From positions 1-55,218 of IMG/VR virus record IMGVR_UViG_3300042337_000069: a stretch of 55,218 bases of DNA; one strand, 5' to 3'. Source of the stretch: a virus. Position 1 is the first letter of the stretch; each line of letters begins with the position of its first letter. The position numbers and the translations under genes are program-made. Under the pieces are notes generated by a model, which saw nothing but the letters and a program-made list of their open reading frames with translations, searched no databases and was not told the DNA's origin. Positions 42,821 through 53,588 of the stretch are shown here, in pieces.

Positions 42821-45732
42821 CAGAATTATCAAATAACAAAACATCGGTACTAATTAAGTCACAAGTTCCTGCATTCGTCAGGGATGAACACGGACTATTT
42901 GTGCAGTTCTTAGAATCGTATTATCAATTCTTAGAACAAGACGGGCAGTTGTCTTATGTCACAAAGAATTTCTTAAACTTCTTAGATATCGATACCATCT
43001 ATCAAGATATTAATTCTGATGATAATATGGATTCGATGAATGATTATCATCAGTTCCTACAAAAGTTCTATGATAATTTTGCTGCTAAGATTCCTGAAAC
43101 ACTTTTATCTAATAAAGCACTATTGCTTAAACATGCCAAAGAGTTTTACGGTTCAAGAGGATCAGAGAAGTCTATTCGCTTTCTAATGCGAGCCTTGTTT
43201 AATGAAGAGGCGGATTTCTATTATCCTAAGAATGACATTCTTCGTGCATCTGATGGCAAGTGGTTTGTTGAACAGTCACTAAACGTAAAAGATTTTGCGG
43301 TTAATAATGTTGCTAACTCTACATGCTTTAGTCAGTTCATTGGTAGAACCATTCGTGGTGCCACATCTAATTCTACATGTAATGTAGAAACAGTTGATCA
43401 GTATTATGATAACGGCACTCTTGTTACAGAACTAAAGATTTCTGCGGTTGAACAGGACTTTATCAATGGCGAAAAGATTTTCACCTTCTTTGAAGAGAAC
43501 GGTGAAGTAAAGCATCTATCATGTAATCTATTCTCTGGCATCATCATTAACACAACTGTAACATATCCTGGATCTGGATATATTCAAGGTGCTTCTGTTC
43601 CTGTTGAAAGCAACTCCGGATCAGGTGCTATTGTTATCATTTCTAAGGTTGTTAAAGCTAATCTAGATGGTAAGATTAAGTCTGTTCTAGTTACTCTACC
43701 TGGTGCAGGTTTCAGAGTTAATGACCCATTGCTATTCACAGGCGGCGGCGGTAAGAATGCTGCGGCTATCATCTACTCAGTCAACGAAGACGAAACATTT
43801 CATAAATCTTCATATGATATTGTCGGTTCCAGAATCATTGATATTCAAAATCAACAAGTCGCCAATACCACAGATCCTAATGAAGGTTTTGCATATAGCA
43901 ACCTTGCTACACAATATGTCAATACAACTAATCTAACTGTCAGCACTATTCCAGGTTCATTTGTAACAGACGGAACACTTTCGGGTGCTTTAGAGACATC
44001 TAATGTTTACTTTGAAACCGGTGATAAGATGATCGTTTCTAATGTAGAGTATTACATTCTAGAGACAAACCGTTACGGTACATACATTCGTGTTAACCCA
44101 CCTGGTCTTCCTGGCGGTCTAACAAACGAAACAATCACAGTTATTAAGAAACCTAATGCCAATACTACAATGGCAAACTCTATGATCTATTGGACATATG
44201 CAAACTGTGGTCCTATTGTTTCTACACTTATTACAAATCCGGGTCAGAACTATGTCGAACTACCAACTGTAGACGTTCAATCAAACAGTTTCATTCGTGC
44301 CGCTGGTATTCTAGGACGTATGGAAATTATTGACGGCGGCCTCGGATATCAAAATGGTGATGAGATCGAGTTTATTAATCAGCCTGGTGACTATGGACAC
44401 GGTGCTAATGCTGTTGTAACTCTTGTTGATGCTAATGGTGTTATTGAACAAGTAACATTCTATTCATCTGACGGTGATAATGCAGGTGGTATGGGTTACT
44501 CTCTCAAAGCAATGCCTAGAGCAAACGTTATAACAACAACCGGTAATGGTGCTAACATTATGGTTACCGCAATCATTGCTGACGGTGAATTGCTTGAAGC
44601 AACATCTAACGTCATTGGTTCTATTGAGAGACTTAAAGTCCTATCAGGTGGCGCTGGTTATCTTACGAACCCAACTCTTAATCTTACTTCACAAGGCGAC
44701 GGCACTGCTAAGGCAATTGCCAATATCGTTACGGGTATCTTTACTTATCCTGGTCGTTATATCAATGACGATGGACACCTTTCAGGATATAACTTTATTC
44801 AAGATCGTGACTACTATCAGCCTTATTCATACGTTATTAAATCTAAAGTCTCTACAGACAAGTATAGAAAAGTTGTCAAAGAACTTACACATCCTGCCGG
44901 CATGAAGATGTTTGGACAGTTTGTGTATAGTGATCAGAATCAACAGAACGTTTCGGCCAATGTTGTTAATACTCTAATATACACATCAAATTCATATGCT
45001 AACTTGGTTGTAAAATTCAGTCGCTCAAACACTTTAAGTTTCGTCACAACAGGTGATTATGCTTACTTGACTTTTGATCGTAGAATTGGTGCACAGAACA
45101 CAAGAGCAAATCTTAATAACGTTTACTATGACACACAAAACATTTGGTATAATGCCGCAAATACAAAACAGTATGCCGTTGTGAATGGTAATACTTACTT
45201 TACATCAGCAGGTCTAAACTTTGACGGTATCTATAGTCAGGGTAACGCTATTGCTACACATGCTAACAGTATGAACGTATCGAATATCATGACAGTTATT
45301 GCTTGGGTTAAACAAGCAAATACATCCGGATATAAGGCTATCGTTGCTAAGAATAATACAGGATTCACTAGAGGGTTTGAGTTCTTTTTGTCCAATGGAA
45401 CGCCAACTGTGTATATGAGACCCGGTACCGCAAATAATACTATGACATTTGGACCTGCACTATCTAATACTGTATGGCACTGTGTCGCCTTTACATATGA
45501 TGGTGTCAACATTCGTGGATACTCAAACGGTGCATTCAAAGCAGTTTCAACTGGTATTTCCAACGCTGCATCAGATTCAACAGGCAGTTTGTTTATAGGT
45601 GCCAGAAACTTCCCATCTGCACCAATGATCTTTGAAGGTCAAATCGGCTCAGTTGAAATCTATAATAGAGTATTGTCAAATAACGAAATTCTTAATGTTT
45701 ATAACACTACCCGTAGAATATACGGCGTATAA
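42817..45732 (+). CDS. 7: gp7-like baseplate wedge protein with C-terminal LamG-like domain, 971 aa
   Basis: The first 130 residues contain the gp7 signature: QFLESYYQFLEQDGQLSYV and EFYGSRGSEKSIRFLMRALF NEEADFY (read in two parts), seen near the C-terminus of T4 gp7 but near the N-terminus here. Residues ~780-971 are a concanavalin/LamG-like domain (FDGIYSQGNAI, WHCVAFTYDG, GQIGSVEIYNR), which binds sugars in other proteins. The middle is beta-rich with repeated GxGY strands. The LamG part may touch the host surface. The stop overlaps a TATAAATA box. Confidence 0.8.
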   Translation: MTELSNNKTSVLIKSQVPAFVRDEHGLFVQFLESYYQFLEQDGQLSYVTKNFLNFLDIDTIYQDINSDDNMDSMNDYHQFLQKFYDNFAAKIPETLLSNKALLLKHAKEFYGSRGSEKSIRFLMRALFNEEADFYYPKNDILRASDGKWFVEQSLNVKDFAVNNVANSTCFSQFIGRTIRGATSNSTCNVETVDQYYDNGTLVTELKISAVEQDFINGEKIFTFFEENGEVKHLSCNLFSGIIINTTVTYPGSGYIQGASVPVESNSGSGAIVIISKVVKANLDGKIKSVLVTLPGAGFRVNDPLLFTGGGGKNAAAIIYSVNEDETFHKSSYDIVGSRIIDIQNQQVANTTDPNEGFAYSNLATQYVNTTNLTVSTIPGSFVTDGTLSGALETSNVYFETGDKMIVSNVEYYILETNRYGTYIRVNPPGLPGGLTNETITVIKKPNANTTMANSMIYWTYANCGPIVSTLITNPGQNYVELPTVDVQSNSFIRAAGILGRMEIIDGGLGYQNGDEIEFINQPGDYGHGANAVVTLVDANGVIEQVTFYSSDGDNAGGMGYSLKAMPRANVITTTGNGANIMVTAIIADGELLEATSNVIGSIERLKVLSGGAGYLTNPTLNLTSQGDGTAKAIANIVTGIFTYPGRYINDDGHLSGYNFIQDRDYYQPYSYVIKSKVSTDKYRKVVKELTHPAGMKMFGQFVYSDQNQQNVSANVVNTLIYTSNSYANLVVKFSRSNTLSFVTTGDYAYLTFDRRIGAQNTRANLNNVYYDTQNIWYNAANTKQYAVVNGNTYFTSAGLNFDGIYSQGNAIATHANSMNVSNIMTVIAWVKQANTSGYKAIVAKNNTGFTRGFEFFLSNGTPTVYMRPGTANNTMTFGPALSNTVWHCVAFTYDGVNIRGYSNGAFKAVSTGISNAASDSTGSLFIGARNFPSAPMIFEGQIGSVEIYNRVLSNNEILNVYNTTRRIYGV

Positions 45733-45735
45733 ATA
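45728..45735 (+). promoter_or_regulatory. Late promoter box TATAAATA
   Basis: Exact T4 late -10 sequence, 20 bases before the gp8 ATG, overlapping the gp7-like stop codon. Confidence 0.5.
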
Positions 45736-45754
45736 GTCTTAAAGAGAGAAAGTA

Positions 45755-47086
45755 ATGGCATCAGTTCGTTCAAAAGACCTTGGGGTATTCATCGCTAAAC
45801 AGTTTCGTGAATCGGTATCAGAACCTTCAAGTTCAAATCTTTATTTGACTTTTGGTAGATCATATCCATGGACTAACGATGCTAACCCACCTGCGGCTAA
45901 CACATCTGATATATCAGTCTATGATGTTTGGAATAACATGATTGGTGGTAAGCGTATTACCGGTAATGATATTCGTCATGTTGTGCCACGTTTTAATTGG
46001 ACAAATAACACAACTTATACTGCCTATTCCGATTTTATGGATTCAAAAGATTTGAAGAATCCTAATACTGCTTTCTATGTTGTTACTGATGAGTTCAACG
46101 TTTATAAGTGTATCTCTAACAATTACGGCAATGTTTCTTTAACCAAGCCTCAATCAACAAATCCTATTGGACAGTTTCAAACTTCTGATAAGTATATCTG
46201 GAAGTATATGTATTCAATCTCAGCAGAAGATCAGGAACGTTTTCTAACTGACTCTTTCATGCCTGTAAGAACACTAATAACAGACGATAATACTCTACAG
46301 TGGCAGGTACAGGATAACGCCGTAGATGGTGCTATTCATAGTATTCTTATTACTAATAGAGGTGCAGGATACACATCAAATAATATTACAGTAAACATTA
46401 CCGGTGACGGACTGTTTGCTAATGCGGTTGCTGTAAGAAATACATCAACATATCAGATCGAAAGTATCATTGTTGACAACAAAGGTTCTAAGTATACCTA
46501 TGCCAACGTAAGAATTACATCAAGCACAGGTGCGGGTGCTACTGCTAAAGCAGTTATTTCTCCACCAGGTGGACATGGTTACGACCCTCTTTATGAATTG
46601 GGTGGATCATATCTAATGATTGATACTCGTATTAAGACAGACGAAGGACAAGTTCTAACCGTCGCCAATGATTTCAGACAGATTGCAATTGTAGAAAACC
46701 CTTTTGTCTACAATGAATCAAATACTGTATCCAATACCGTTGTTTCACAGTTGACAGTTCTAACAATGGCTGAGAGTTCTTCAACCACAAATTATCTTGA
46801 AGATGAATGGGTATATCAGGGTAAGAACCTAGCAAACGCAACGTTTAGAGGTGTCGTAGTAGATTGGGATTACTCTAATAATAGATTGAAGTTGTCTAAT
46901 GTCAAGGGCATTCCTACATCAGATATTATTACAGGTAACAATTCGACCACTACACGTTATGTCAGTTCAATCAAAGATCCTGACTTACAGCCCTATTCAG
47001 GAAAACTTTTATATATAGATCAAATAGTTCCTATCGAACGTTCGGGCGACCAAACCGAAGAATATAAAATTCTACTAAGTTTCTAA
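45755..47086 (+). CDS. 8: gp8-like baseplate wedge protein, 443 aa
   Basis: The gp8 signature YVVTDEFNVYKCISNNYGN, then SDKYIWKYMYSISAED, is clear, and gp8 follows gp7 as in T4. It is longer than T4's 334 by a middle GAG-rich beta region. It supports the wedge and contacts fibre proteins. Confidence 0.92.
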   Translation: MASVRSKDLGVFIAKQFRESVSEPSSSNLYLTFGRSYPWTNDANPPAANTSDISVYDVWNNMIGGKRITGNDIRHVVPRFNWTNNTTYTAYSDFMDSKDLKNPNTAFYVVTDEFNVYKCISNNYGNVSLTKPQSTNPIGQFQTSDKYIWKYMYSISAEDQERFLTDSFMPVRTLITDDNTLQWQVQDNAVDGAIHSILITNRGAGYTSNNITVNITGDGLFANAVAVRNTSTYQIESIIVDNKGSKYTYANVRITSSTGAGATAKAVISPPGGHGYDPLYELGGSYLMIDTRIKTDEGQVLTVANDFRQIAIVENPFVYNESNTVSNTVVSQLTVLTMAESSSTTNYLEDEWVYQGKNLANATFRGVVVDWDYSNNRLKLSNVKGIPTSDIITGNNSTTTRYVSSIKDPDLQPYSGKLLYIDQIVPIERSGDQTEEYKILLSF

Positions 47087-47101
47087 AAGGAAGAATAGAA
47101 A

Positions 47102-50100
47102 ATGGCAAATACTGCTAACACAACTGCCTTGACTACAGATTTCAATGTAACACCTTACTATGACGATTATGATCCGGAGAAGGGTTACTATCGCATTCTG
47201 TTCAAGCCAGGTTATGCTGTTCAGGCAAGAGAACTTACACAGATTCAATCTTCCTTACAGGAACAGATTCAGCGTTTCGGTCGCAATATCTTTAAAGACG
47301 GCACTATTGTTCTTCCAGGTGCATTCTATCTAGAAACAAATGATGGGTTGAGTGCCGGTCGTGGTGTTCGTTATGTCAAGGTTAAAGACACGGATTCTAA
47401 CGGCGATACTGTTGATATTTCTGAATGGAATAATTTTGTAACTCTAGGCAAGGCAAACGGTAATACTCGACTTGAAGTAGTTGGCGCAACCACAAACATC
47501 AGAGCAAAGATTGTTCAAACAATCGATGGTGTTCAAACTTCTTCAAACACCAAGACAATTTATGTTGCTTATTCATCTGCATCAACAGCAAACGGTCAGA
47601 TTAAAGTATTTCAGGCCGGTGAAACTCTTACAGCAAATGTTAACGGAACACTTCGCACTCTAGTAGTTCATGATACTGATCCTAAGCCAGTTGGTTCAGG
47701 ATCACGTTTCTCTATTTCTTCTGGTGTTCTGTTTGCCAAGAATCACTTCATTGCATTTCCTGATCAGTCTATTATCATTGATCGTTATAATCCAAACCCA
47801 ACTGCTAGAGTTGGGTTCTATATTACAGAAGAAATTGTTTCTGCTACTAGAGATGCATCTCTACTCGATCCTGCACAAGAAGCCTCAAACTTCTCTGCGC
47901 CAGGTGCTGACCGTCTTCTATTAAATCCTGAGTTGGCTGTTGTTGGTATCAATGATACAACAGACGTTCAAAACTTCGTAACACTATTCACAGTTGAAAA
48001 TGGTGTTGTTAAGACATACCTAGCCAATACTCAGTATTCATACATCAATGATGCTATGGCTCGTCGCACATATGACAACTCAGGCGACTATGTTATTAAT
48101 GGTCTAGAAGTTCAACTAAAAGAACATGATGACACCGGTAGTAACTATGGACGTTACACCAGCGGCAATAACAAACTACTTTATGTCGGTGTATCACCTG
48201 GTACTGGATATTGTCAGGGATATCAAGTTGGACTATTATCAACTTTTGATATGTCAACTGAGAAGGGACTATCATCAGCAAACGTTAACGGACAATATGC
48301 TGCTGCCACTATGGGTCAGTATGTCACAGTTAATGAGTTTGTAGGAGGTTGGGAACTTAATAAAGGTAATACAATTGACCTATACGACACATATCAATAC
48401 CGCATCTCAGGAAGAAAGTGGTCTACTGGTGCTCAGACTGGTAATAAGATCGGTACAGCAACTCTACTTTCATATGAGTATGTTACCGGAACACCAGGAT
48501 ATGATGCTAAGTATAATGTGTATCTTGCTGATATCACATTCAATGGCCCTTACACATTTAGCAACGTAAAAAACCTTCGTGCTGCTGGATCAGGTGTAAG
48601 TTCTGCTATTGGTGCTGACGTTGTTCCTACGAAGACTGTAGCATATCCAAGTGGTATTCCTATGCTACAGAGAGTGCCAGATTCAACTCTTCTTTATAGA
48701 ACAGGATCAGATTCAACCAGAACAATTCGTTCTGCTAGTGATATTTCACAGACTGATACATCATTCATATTCAACGATACTGCCGGTGTTGCTTCTTCTG
48801 TTGAAGTAAAAGCAAATGGTAACTTCACCATCTCTATTTCACCTGGTGATGAAAAGTTCCCATACGGAACTACCACTTTGTCAGGTGTTCAGACAAATGG
48901 ACTATACCTAACATTCAACCAAACTTCTGTCGGTGCTACAGAGACTTCTATCACTCTGCCCGGTTCTGCGGCTTCTGGTACAGGAACAGACACACTAACA
49001 GGACTAGGAACTAAGTTCTTAAGACTAAACGTTGGTGATAAGATCAGCATTTCCGGCAATTCAAGAATTTACTATGTAACTGCTATTAACAACAATCTAA
49101 CACTTAAGGTCGACTCTAACCTACCTTCTGTCTTTGCTGCTAATACAATTTACAAAGTTTACAAGTCAGGTGATATGATTGCGCTCAATGCTCTTGGATC
49201 AGATTCAGGAGAGCAGAGAGTAGTTACCGCAACAGATACAACTTTGAGATTCGATCTTAAAGAAACGTTCCCAAGCATCTTCTATGCAACAGTTTCTTAT
49301 CCTCTTGTTAGAAGAAATGCTCTAGAAATTAAGAAGGATCTACGCACTCGTAGATATGTTAAGATCAATTGCGCCACACATCCTAACGGTGTTGCTGGTC
49401 CATACGATCTAGGTTTCTCTGATGTCTATAAAGTTAGAACCATTAGAGTAAGAACCGATTCAACATTCCCAACATCAAATACTGATGGAACGAATGCTAC
49501 AACTTCATTTGTCATAAACAATGGACAAAAAGATACTCATTACGATCACGGAACAATCAAGCCACAAGTATCACTTTCTAGCACAACTAGAATCCTTGTT
49601 GAACTAGATTACTTCATTTCAGACTTCACTAATCGTGGTGGTTACTTCTCTATCGATTCTTATCCAGTTCAAGATGACGACGCACTATTCAATGCATCTA
49701 CAAACATCAGAACTGAGAATATTCCTATCTTTAGATCACCAACAAATGGTGCAACTTATGATCTAAGAAATTGCTTGGACTTTAGACCTATTAAGACAAA
49801 CTCTGCAACAGATGCTTTGACTGTAGTAACTGCATCTACAAATCCGGCAAAGTCTACATCATTCTCATCACCTGCTTCGGGATTGAAGTTCCCTGTGCCA
49901 TCTTCATTGATCACATATGACTTCCATTATTACCTAGGCAGAACTGATCTACTAATTGTTGATAAAGATAATAACTTCCAGATCATCAAGGGTATTCCAA
50001 GTGCTAACCCACAGACACCTCAGATTTACCCTGGAACAATGGCACTATATTCAATTAATATTGCGCCATATCCATCCTTGTCACCTGCTTATGCAGTATC

Positions 50101-53100
50101 ACTAGGACGTTCCGATCTAGCATGTTCTAGCCGTCGTCTTTCAAACATTCGTTTCACAATGCGTGATATCGGTGTTCTAAAGCAGCGTATTGTTAACCTA
50201 GAATACTATACATCTCTATCTGTTCTAGAACGTTCTGCAACCAGCACATCAATTCAGAATGATCTAGGTGGCGAAAGATTTAAGAACGGTATCTTTACTG
50301 ATACCTTTAGAGATGATTCGCTTTCTAGAACCGACGATACGGAACAGAGAATCACATTCGATCCAGAAGAGAAGTCAATTCGTCCTCTTTACAAGATGGA
50401 AACAGTTGCTTTCGATTATAAGTCTGGAACAAACGTCAAGTATAACAGCCCTGTGATTACTCTTAACTATACAGAAGTCGAGTATTTCAATCAACTTAAG
50501 GCAACTGTCGATGTTAACGTGGAGCGTGGTTCTTGGTTGTATATCGGAACAGTTAACCTATTCCCTGATCAAGATATTTGGATTGATACTAATATCATGC
50601 CTGATGAAAAACTCGGCAGTCAGTCAATCAAGATTGTCACCTACGGATCACAGGCAAACGGTTATCTTACCAATGCTTACACTACAGATAAGTATGGATA
50701 TTCTGGAAATACAGTAACAACTTTCGGTAACTTTACTGCTAATGCTACACCCGGTGTTGTCGATATTATCAATAGCACTGAATGGAAATCTTGGCAGAAG
50801 TGGGTTACTGGTTATAAGATTTATAAAGGCACAGGATCAACCAGAACTCTTGTTGGTAGTGCTTCAACTTATGATCAAGCCAGAACAATCGCTAACTCCA
50901 ACAACCCTGTAGGTGGTCCTGGTGTAACAATCGAGACTGTCTATAATAATCAAAGAACTGGTACACAGTATTGGGAAGCAGCCGGAACAGATGTTGTCCA
51001 AACAGACTATAAGATCATTGACATTCAGTCATATCCTTATATCCGTCCACAGATGATCACTGTTCAATGCACCGGACTCAAGCCTTTCACTCGTGTTTGG
51101 CCATTCTTTGACAACGTTCCAGTTGCTAATAACTCTCGTCCTGTCACAGCTAACCAGTTTGGTTGGATCATTAAGAACGGACAGTTTGGTCTACCATCTA
51201 ACACTGTCATTGATTTGACCAAAAATACCACAAGTAATAACATGCTGGCAGCACCTTCTACACTAGGTACATGGTCACAGTTTGGATCTGATCTAGTAAC
51301 AGATTCGAATGGTGAAGTTACCTTCCAGTTCCAAGTCACATCTGGACAGTTCCGTGTTGGCCAGCGTTCGATGCTTGTTATTGACAGTCGCTTGCCGGTA
51401 GATCAGAACGCATTCAAAACTAGATCAGATATTCCAGATGAAATCTCTACAGGTGGTACCGCAACATTTACTGCTTCCGGACAGTCTGTAACTAAGCAGC
51501 GCACAATCTTGTCAACAAAGACAGTTTCTTATCACTCAGAAGCCGTAAGACAAGATTTCCCATCATCTGATTGGCAGTCACTTGCTGCTCCTCCACCACC
51601 GGCAAGATGTTCACATTCTTGCTCTGCCTACTCATTCTTGGCTAGAGCACCAAATGGTGAAGAAGGTATCTTCCTAACAGGTGTTGATATCTTCGTTTCA
51701 AGAATCGGCCGTCAAGGATTCTGGGTCGAAATTCGTGAAATGGATGCTGGTCAGACCATTACAAGAAACACTGTTCCATATTCAGAAGTGTTCTTTAATG
51801 ATCCTACAAAGGTTCCTATTTCATCAAATGGTAAAGACAACCCATGTAAGGTTAAGTTCCAAGCACCGGTATTCTTGTATGATAATACTCAATATGCTAT
51901 CGTCATTCACCCAATCAACGCTAACCCTGATCTTTATGTTTGGGTTGCTAAACTTGGCCAGAATGATGTTAACGGACTTGGCCCTGTGGTTGATCGTCGT
52001 GGATTCGGCACATTCTTCCAGACAAACAACAATACAAACTGGGATATTGTTCCTGATACTGATCTAACCTGCTATTTCTATAGAGCAGAATTTGCGAAGA
52101 ATGTGGACGGTATTGCTTATCTTGCTAACAAACCGCTTGAGAAAATCTTCCTTAAGAATCAGTCAATCACATTTGGTGAAAACCTAGGTGAATTGGTTCT
52201 ATCAGGCGATAAGTTGACAACCTCTATTCCAGTTGGCGGATCAATCTCTGTAGGTGATGTTATTCACGGTAACACATCAGGTCAGAACAGCACAGTAATT
52301 AATATCTCTGCTGGAATGATTCATTGTTCAAATACTGGATACATTCAAGGTGAAGAATTTTACGTCCTAGACGGAACAACTCTACTTTCGAAGGCAATCT
52401 TTGCTAATATTCTTGATATCAGCAATGCATATGGTACTCTAGATTATTACATCGATGGTCCCGATACATCTCTACTTCATCTAGGCGGATCAGGAGGCGG
52501 CTTCGTCACTGGCGATTCTGTTATCTGTTCAACAGATTGGAGTAAATCAGGTGTGATTGAAAAGGTTGAGTCAATCTCAAACTTTAGATATTCTACTGTA
52601 ACATTCGAACCTTCTTATCTGTCATTCAAGAATACAGATATTCAGTTCTATATGCGTCCAACAACTGTTGCAGGAACACTAGGAACTTATTTCCCTATTG
52701 ATCCTTCTGAGTTGCATGAGTTTAACAGAGAGCAAGCAATTCTCTCTAAGTCAAACGAGATGACGTTGCTTGGCGGAACTCAGTCAATGAACGTTCAAGT
52801 TATTATGCGTTCTTCATCAAACGCTGTTTCACCAGTAGTTGATGCAGGCAGAACACATGCTATCATTATTGATAACATCATTAATAACAATACAACTGGT
52901 GAGACTTGGCCAACCAACGGTCTACTCCTTAATAAGTATATGACTAAGACTGTAACACTGGCTGAAGGACAAGATGCAGAAGACATTCGTATTATTCTTG
53001 CTGCTTATCGTCCACCAGGAACAGACGTAAAGGTATGGATCAAGATTCTAAATGCAGAAGATGACACACCTTTTGATGAAAGACCATGGACAGAACTATA

Positions 53101-53578
53101 CAAGGATAATAGCGGCGACGTTATCTATTCTGATCTAGATCATAAGGATGACTTTAAGGAATATACATTCCTTGTTCCAACTTCAACAATTGATAGAGTA
53201 ACACTAGCAAATACTAAGGGTATCGCAGTTGTTAATGTTGGAGATACTCTAGAAGGACTAACATCAGCATTTACATCAAGAGTCAATTCAATAGAAGGAT
53301 CTATCTATCTAATGTCTGGCTCCGGATACTCTGCCGGTGAAACTGCAAATGTTATCGTTAGTGGTGTTGTCGTTGGTAACACCGAGATTTATGCCACAGG
53401 GCGTCCAGTTGCTCTTAATGGTGGTGTCTCAAACGTTATAAGTTATACAACCGACTCTGGCGTAACTTATTCATCATATAAGTATTTCGCTGTTAAGATC
53501 GGACTACTTAACGATGGATTGAATACTGCAATTGTTCCTAGAGTTGGTGATCTAAGAGTTATCGCACTACAAATGTAA
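47102..53578 (+). CDS. DUF4815-like giant virion protein, 2158 aa
   Basis: The start has YYDDYDPEKGYYRILFKPGY and AVQARELTQIQSSLQEQIQR, typical of DUF4815 proteins, which in T4-like phages are large baseplate or fibre-attachment proteins. Its place after gp8 fits the T4 gp9-gp12 area. The long C-terminal half is beta-rich with Asn-rich loops and a Pro-Pro-rich spot (APPPPARCSHSC). It is the largest gene in the window and may include receptor-binding parts. Confidence 0.85.
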   Translation: MANTANTTALTTDFNVTPYYDDYDPEKGYYRILFKPGYAVQARELTQIQSSLQEQIQRFGRNIFKDGTIVLPGAFYLETNDGLSAGRGVRYVKVKDTDSNGDTVDISEWNNFVTLGKANGNTRLEVVGATTNIRAKIVQTIDGVQTSSNTKTIYVAYSSASTANGQIKVFQAGETLTANVNGTLRTLVVHDTDPKPVGSGSRFSISSGVLFAKNHFIAFPDQSIIIDRYNPNPTARVGFYITEEIVSATRDASLLDPAQEASNFSAPGADRLLLNPELAVVGINDTTDVQNFVTLFTVENGVVKTYLANTQYSYINDAMARRTYDNSGDYVINGLEVQLKEHDDTGSNYGRYTSGNNKLLYVGVSPGTGYCQGYQVGLLSTFDMSTEKGLSSANVNGQYAAATMGQYVTVNEFVGGWELNKGNTIDLYDTYQYRISGRKWSTGAQTGNKIGTATLLSYEYVTGTPGYDAKYNVYLADITFNGPYTFSNVKNLRAAGSGVSSAIGADVVPTKTVAYPSGIPMLQRVPDSTLLYRTGSDSTRTIRSASDISQTDTSFIFNDTAGVASSVEVKANGNFTISISPGDEKFPYGTTTLSGVQTNGLYLTFNQTSVGATETSITLPGSAASGTGTDTLTGLGTKFLRLNVGDKISISGNSRIYYVTAINNNLTLKVDSNLPSVFAANTIYKVYKSGDMIALNALGSDSGEQRVVTATDTTLRFDLKETFPSIFYATVSYPLVRRNALEIKKDLRTRRYVKINCATHPNGVAGPYDLGFSDVYKVRTIRVRTDSTFPTSNTDGTNATTSFVINNGQKDTHYDHGTIKPQVSLSSTTRILVELDYFISDFTNRGGYFSIDSYPVQDDDALFNASTNIRTENIPIFRSPTNGATYDLRNCLDFRPIKTNSATDALTVVTASTNPAKSTSFSSPASGLKFPVPSSLITYDFHYYLGRTDLLIVDKDNNFQIIKGIPSANPQTPQIYPGTMALYSINIAPYPSLSPAYAVSLGRSDLACSSRRLSNIRFTMRDIGVLKQRIVNLEYYTSLSVLERSATSTSIQNDLGGERFKNGIFTDTFRDDSLSRTDDTEQRITFDPEEKSIRPLYKMETVAFDYKSGTNVKYNSPVITLNYTEVEYFNQLKATVDVNVERGSWLYIGTVNLFPDQDIWIDTNIMPDEKLGSQSIKIVTYGSQANGYLTNAYTTDKYGYSGNTVTTFGNFTANATPGVVDIINSTEWKSWQKWVTGYKIYKGTGSTRTLVGSASTYDQARTIANSNNPVGGPGVTIETVYNNQRTGTQYWEAAGTDVVQTDYKIIDIQSYPYIRPQMITVQCTGLKPFTRVWPFFDNVPVANNSRPVTANQFGWIIKNGQFGLPSNTVIDLTKNTTSNNMLAAPSTLGTWSQFGSDLVTDSNGEVTFQFQVTSGQFRVGQRSMLVIDSRLPVDQNAFKTRSDIPDEISTGGTATFTASGQSVTKQRTILSTKTVSYHSEAVRQDFPSSDWQSLAAPPPPARCSHSCSAYSFLARAPNGEEGIFLTGVDIFVSRIGRQGFWVEIREMDAGQTITRNTVPYSEVFFNDPTKVPISSNGKDNPCKVKFQAPVFLYDNTQYAIVIHPINANPDLYVWVAKLGQNDVNGLGPVVDRRGFGTFFQTNNNTNWDIVPDTDLTCYFYRAEFAKNVDGIAYLANKPLEKIFLKNQSITFGENLGELVLSGDKLTTSIPVGGSISVGDVIHGNTSGQNSTVINISAGMIHCSNTGYIQGEEFYVLDGTTLLSKAIFANILDISNAYGTLDYYIDGPDTSLLHLGGSGGGFVTGDSVICSTDWSKSGVIEKVESISNFRYSTVTFEPSYLSFKNTDIQFYMRPTTVAGTLGTYFPIDPSELHEFNREQAILSKSNEMTLLGGTQSMNVQVIMRSSSNAVSPVVDAGRTHAIIIDNIINNNTTGETWPTNGLLLNKYMTKTVTLAEGQDAEDIRIILAAYRPPGTDVKVWIKILNAEDDTPFDERPWTELYKDNSGDVIYSDLDHKDDFKEYTFLVPTSTIDRVTLANTKGIAVVNVGDTLEGLTSAFTSRVNSIEGSIYLMSGSGYSAGETANVIVSGVVVGNTEIYATGRPVALNGGVSNVISYTTDSGVTYSSYKYFAVKIGLLNDGLNTAIVPRVGDLRVIALQM

Positions 53579-53588
53579 TGGAGAACAA

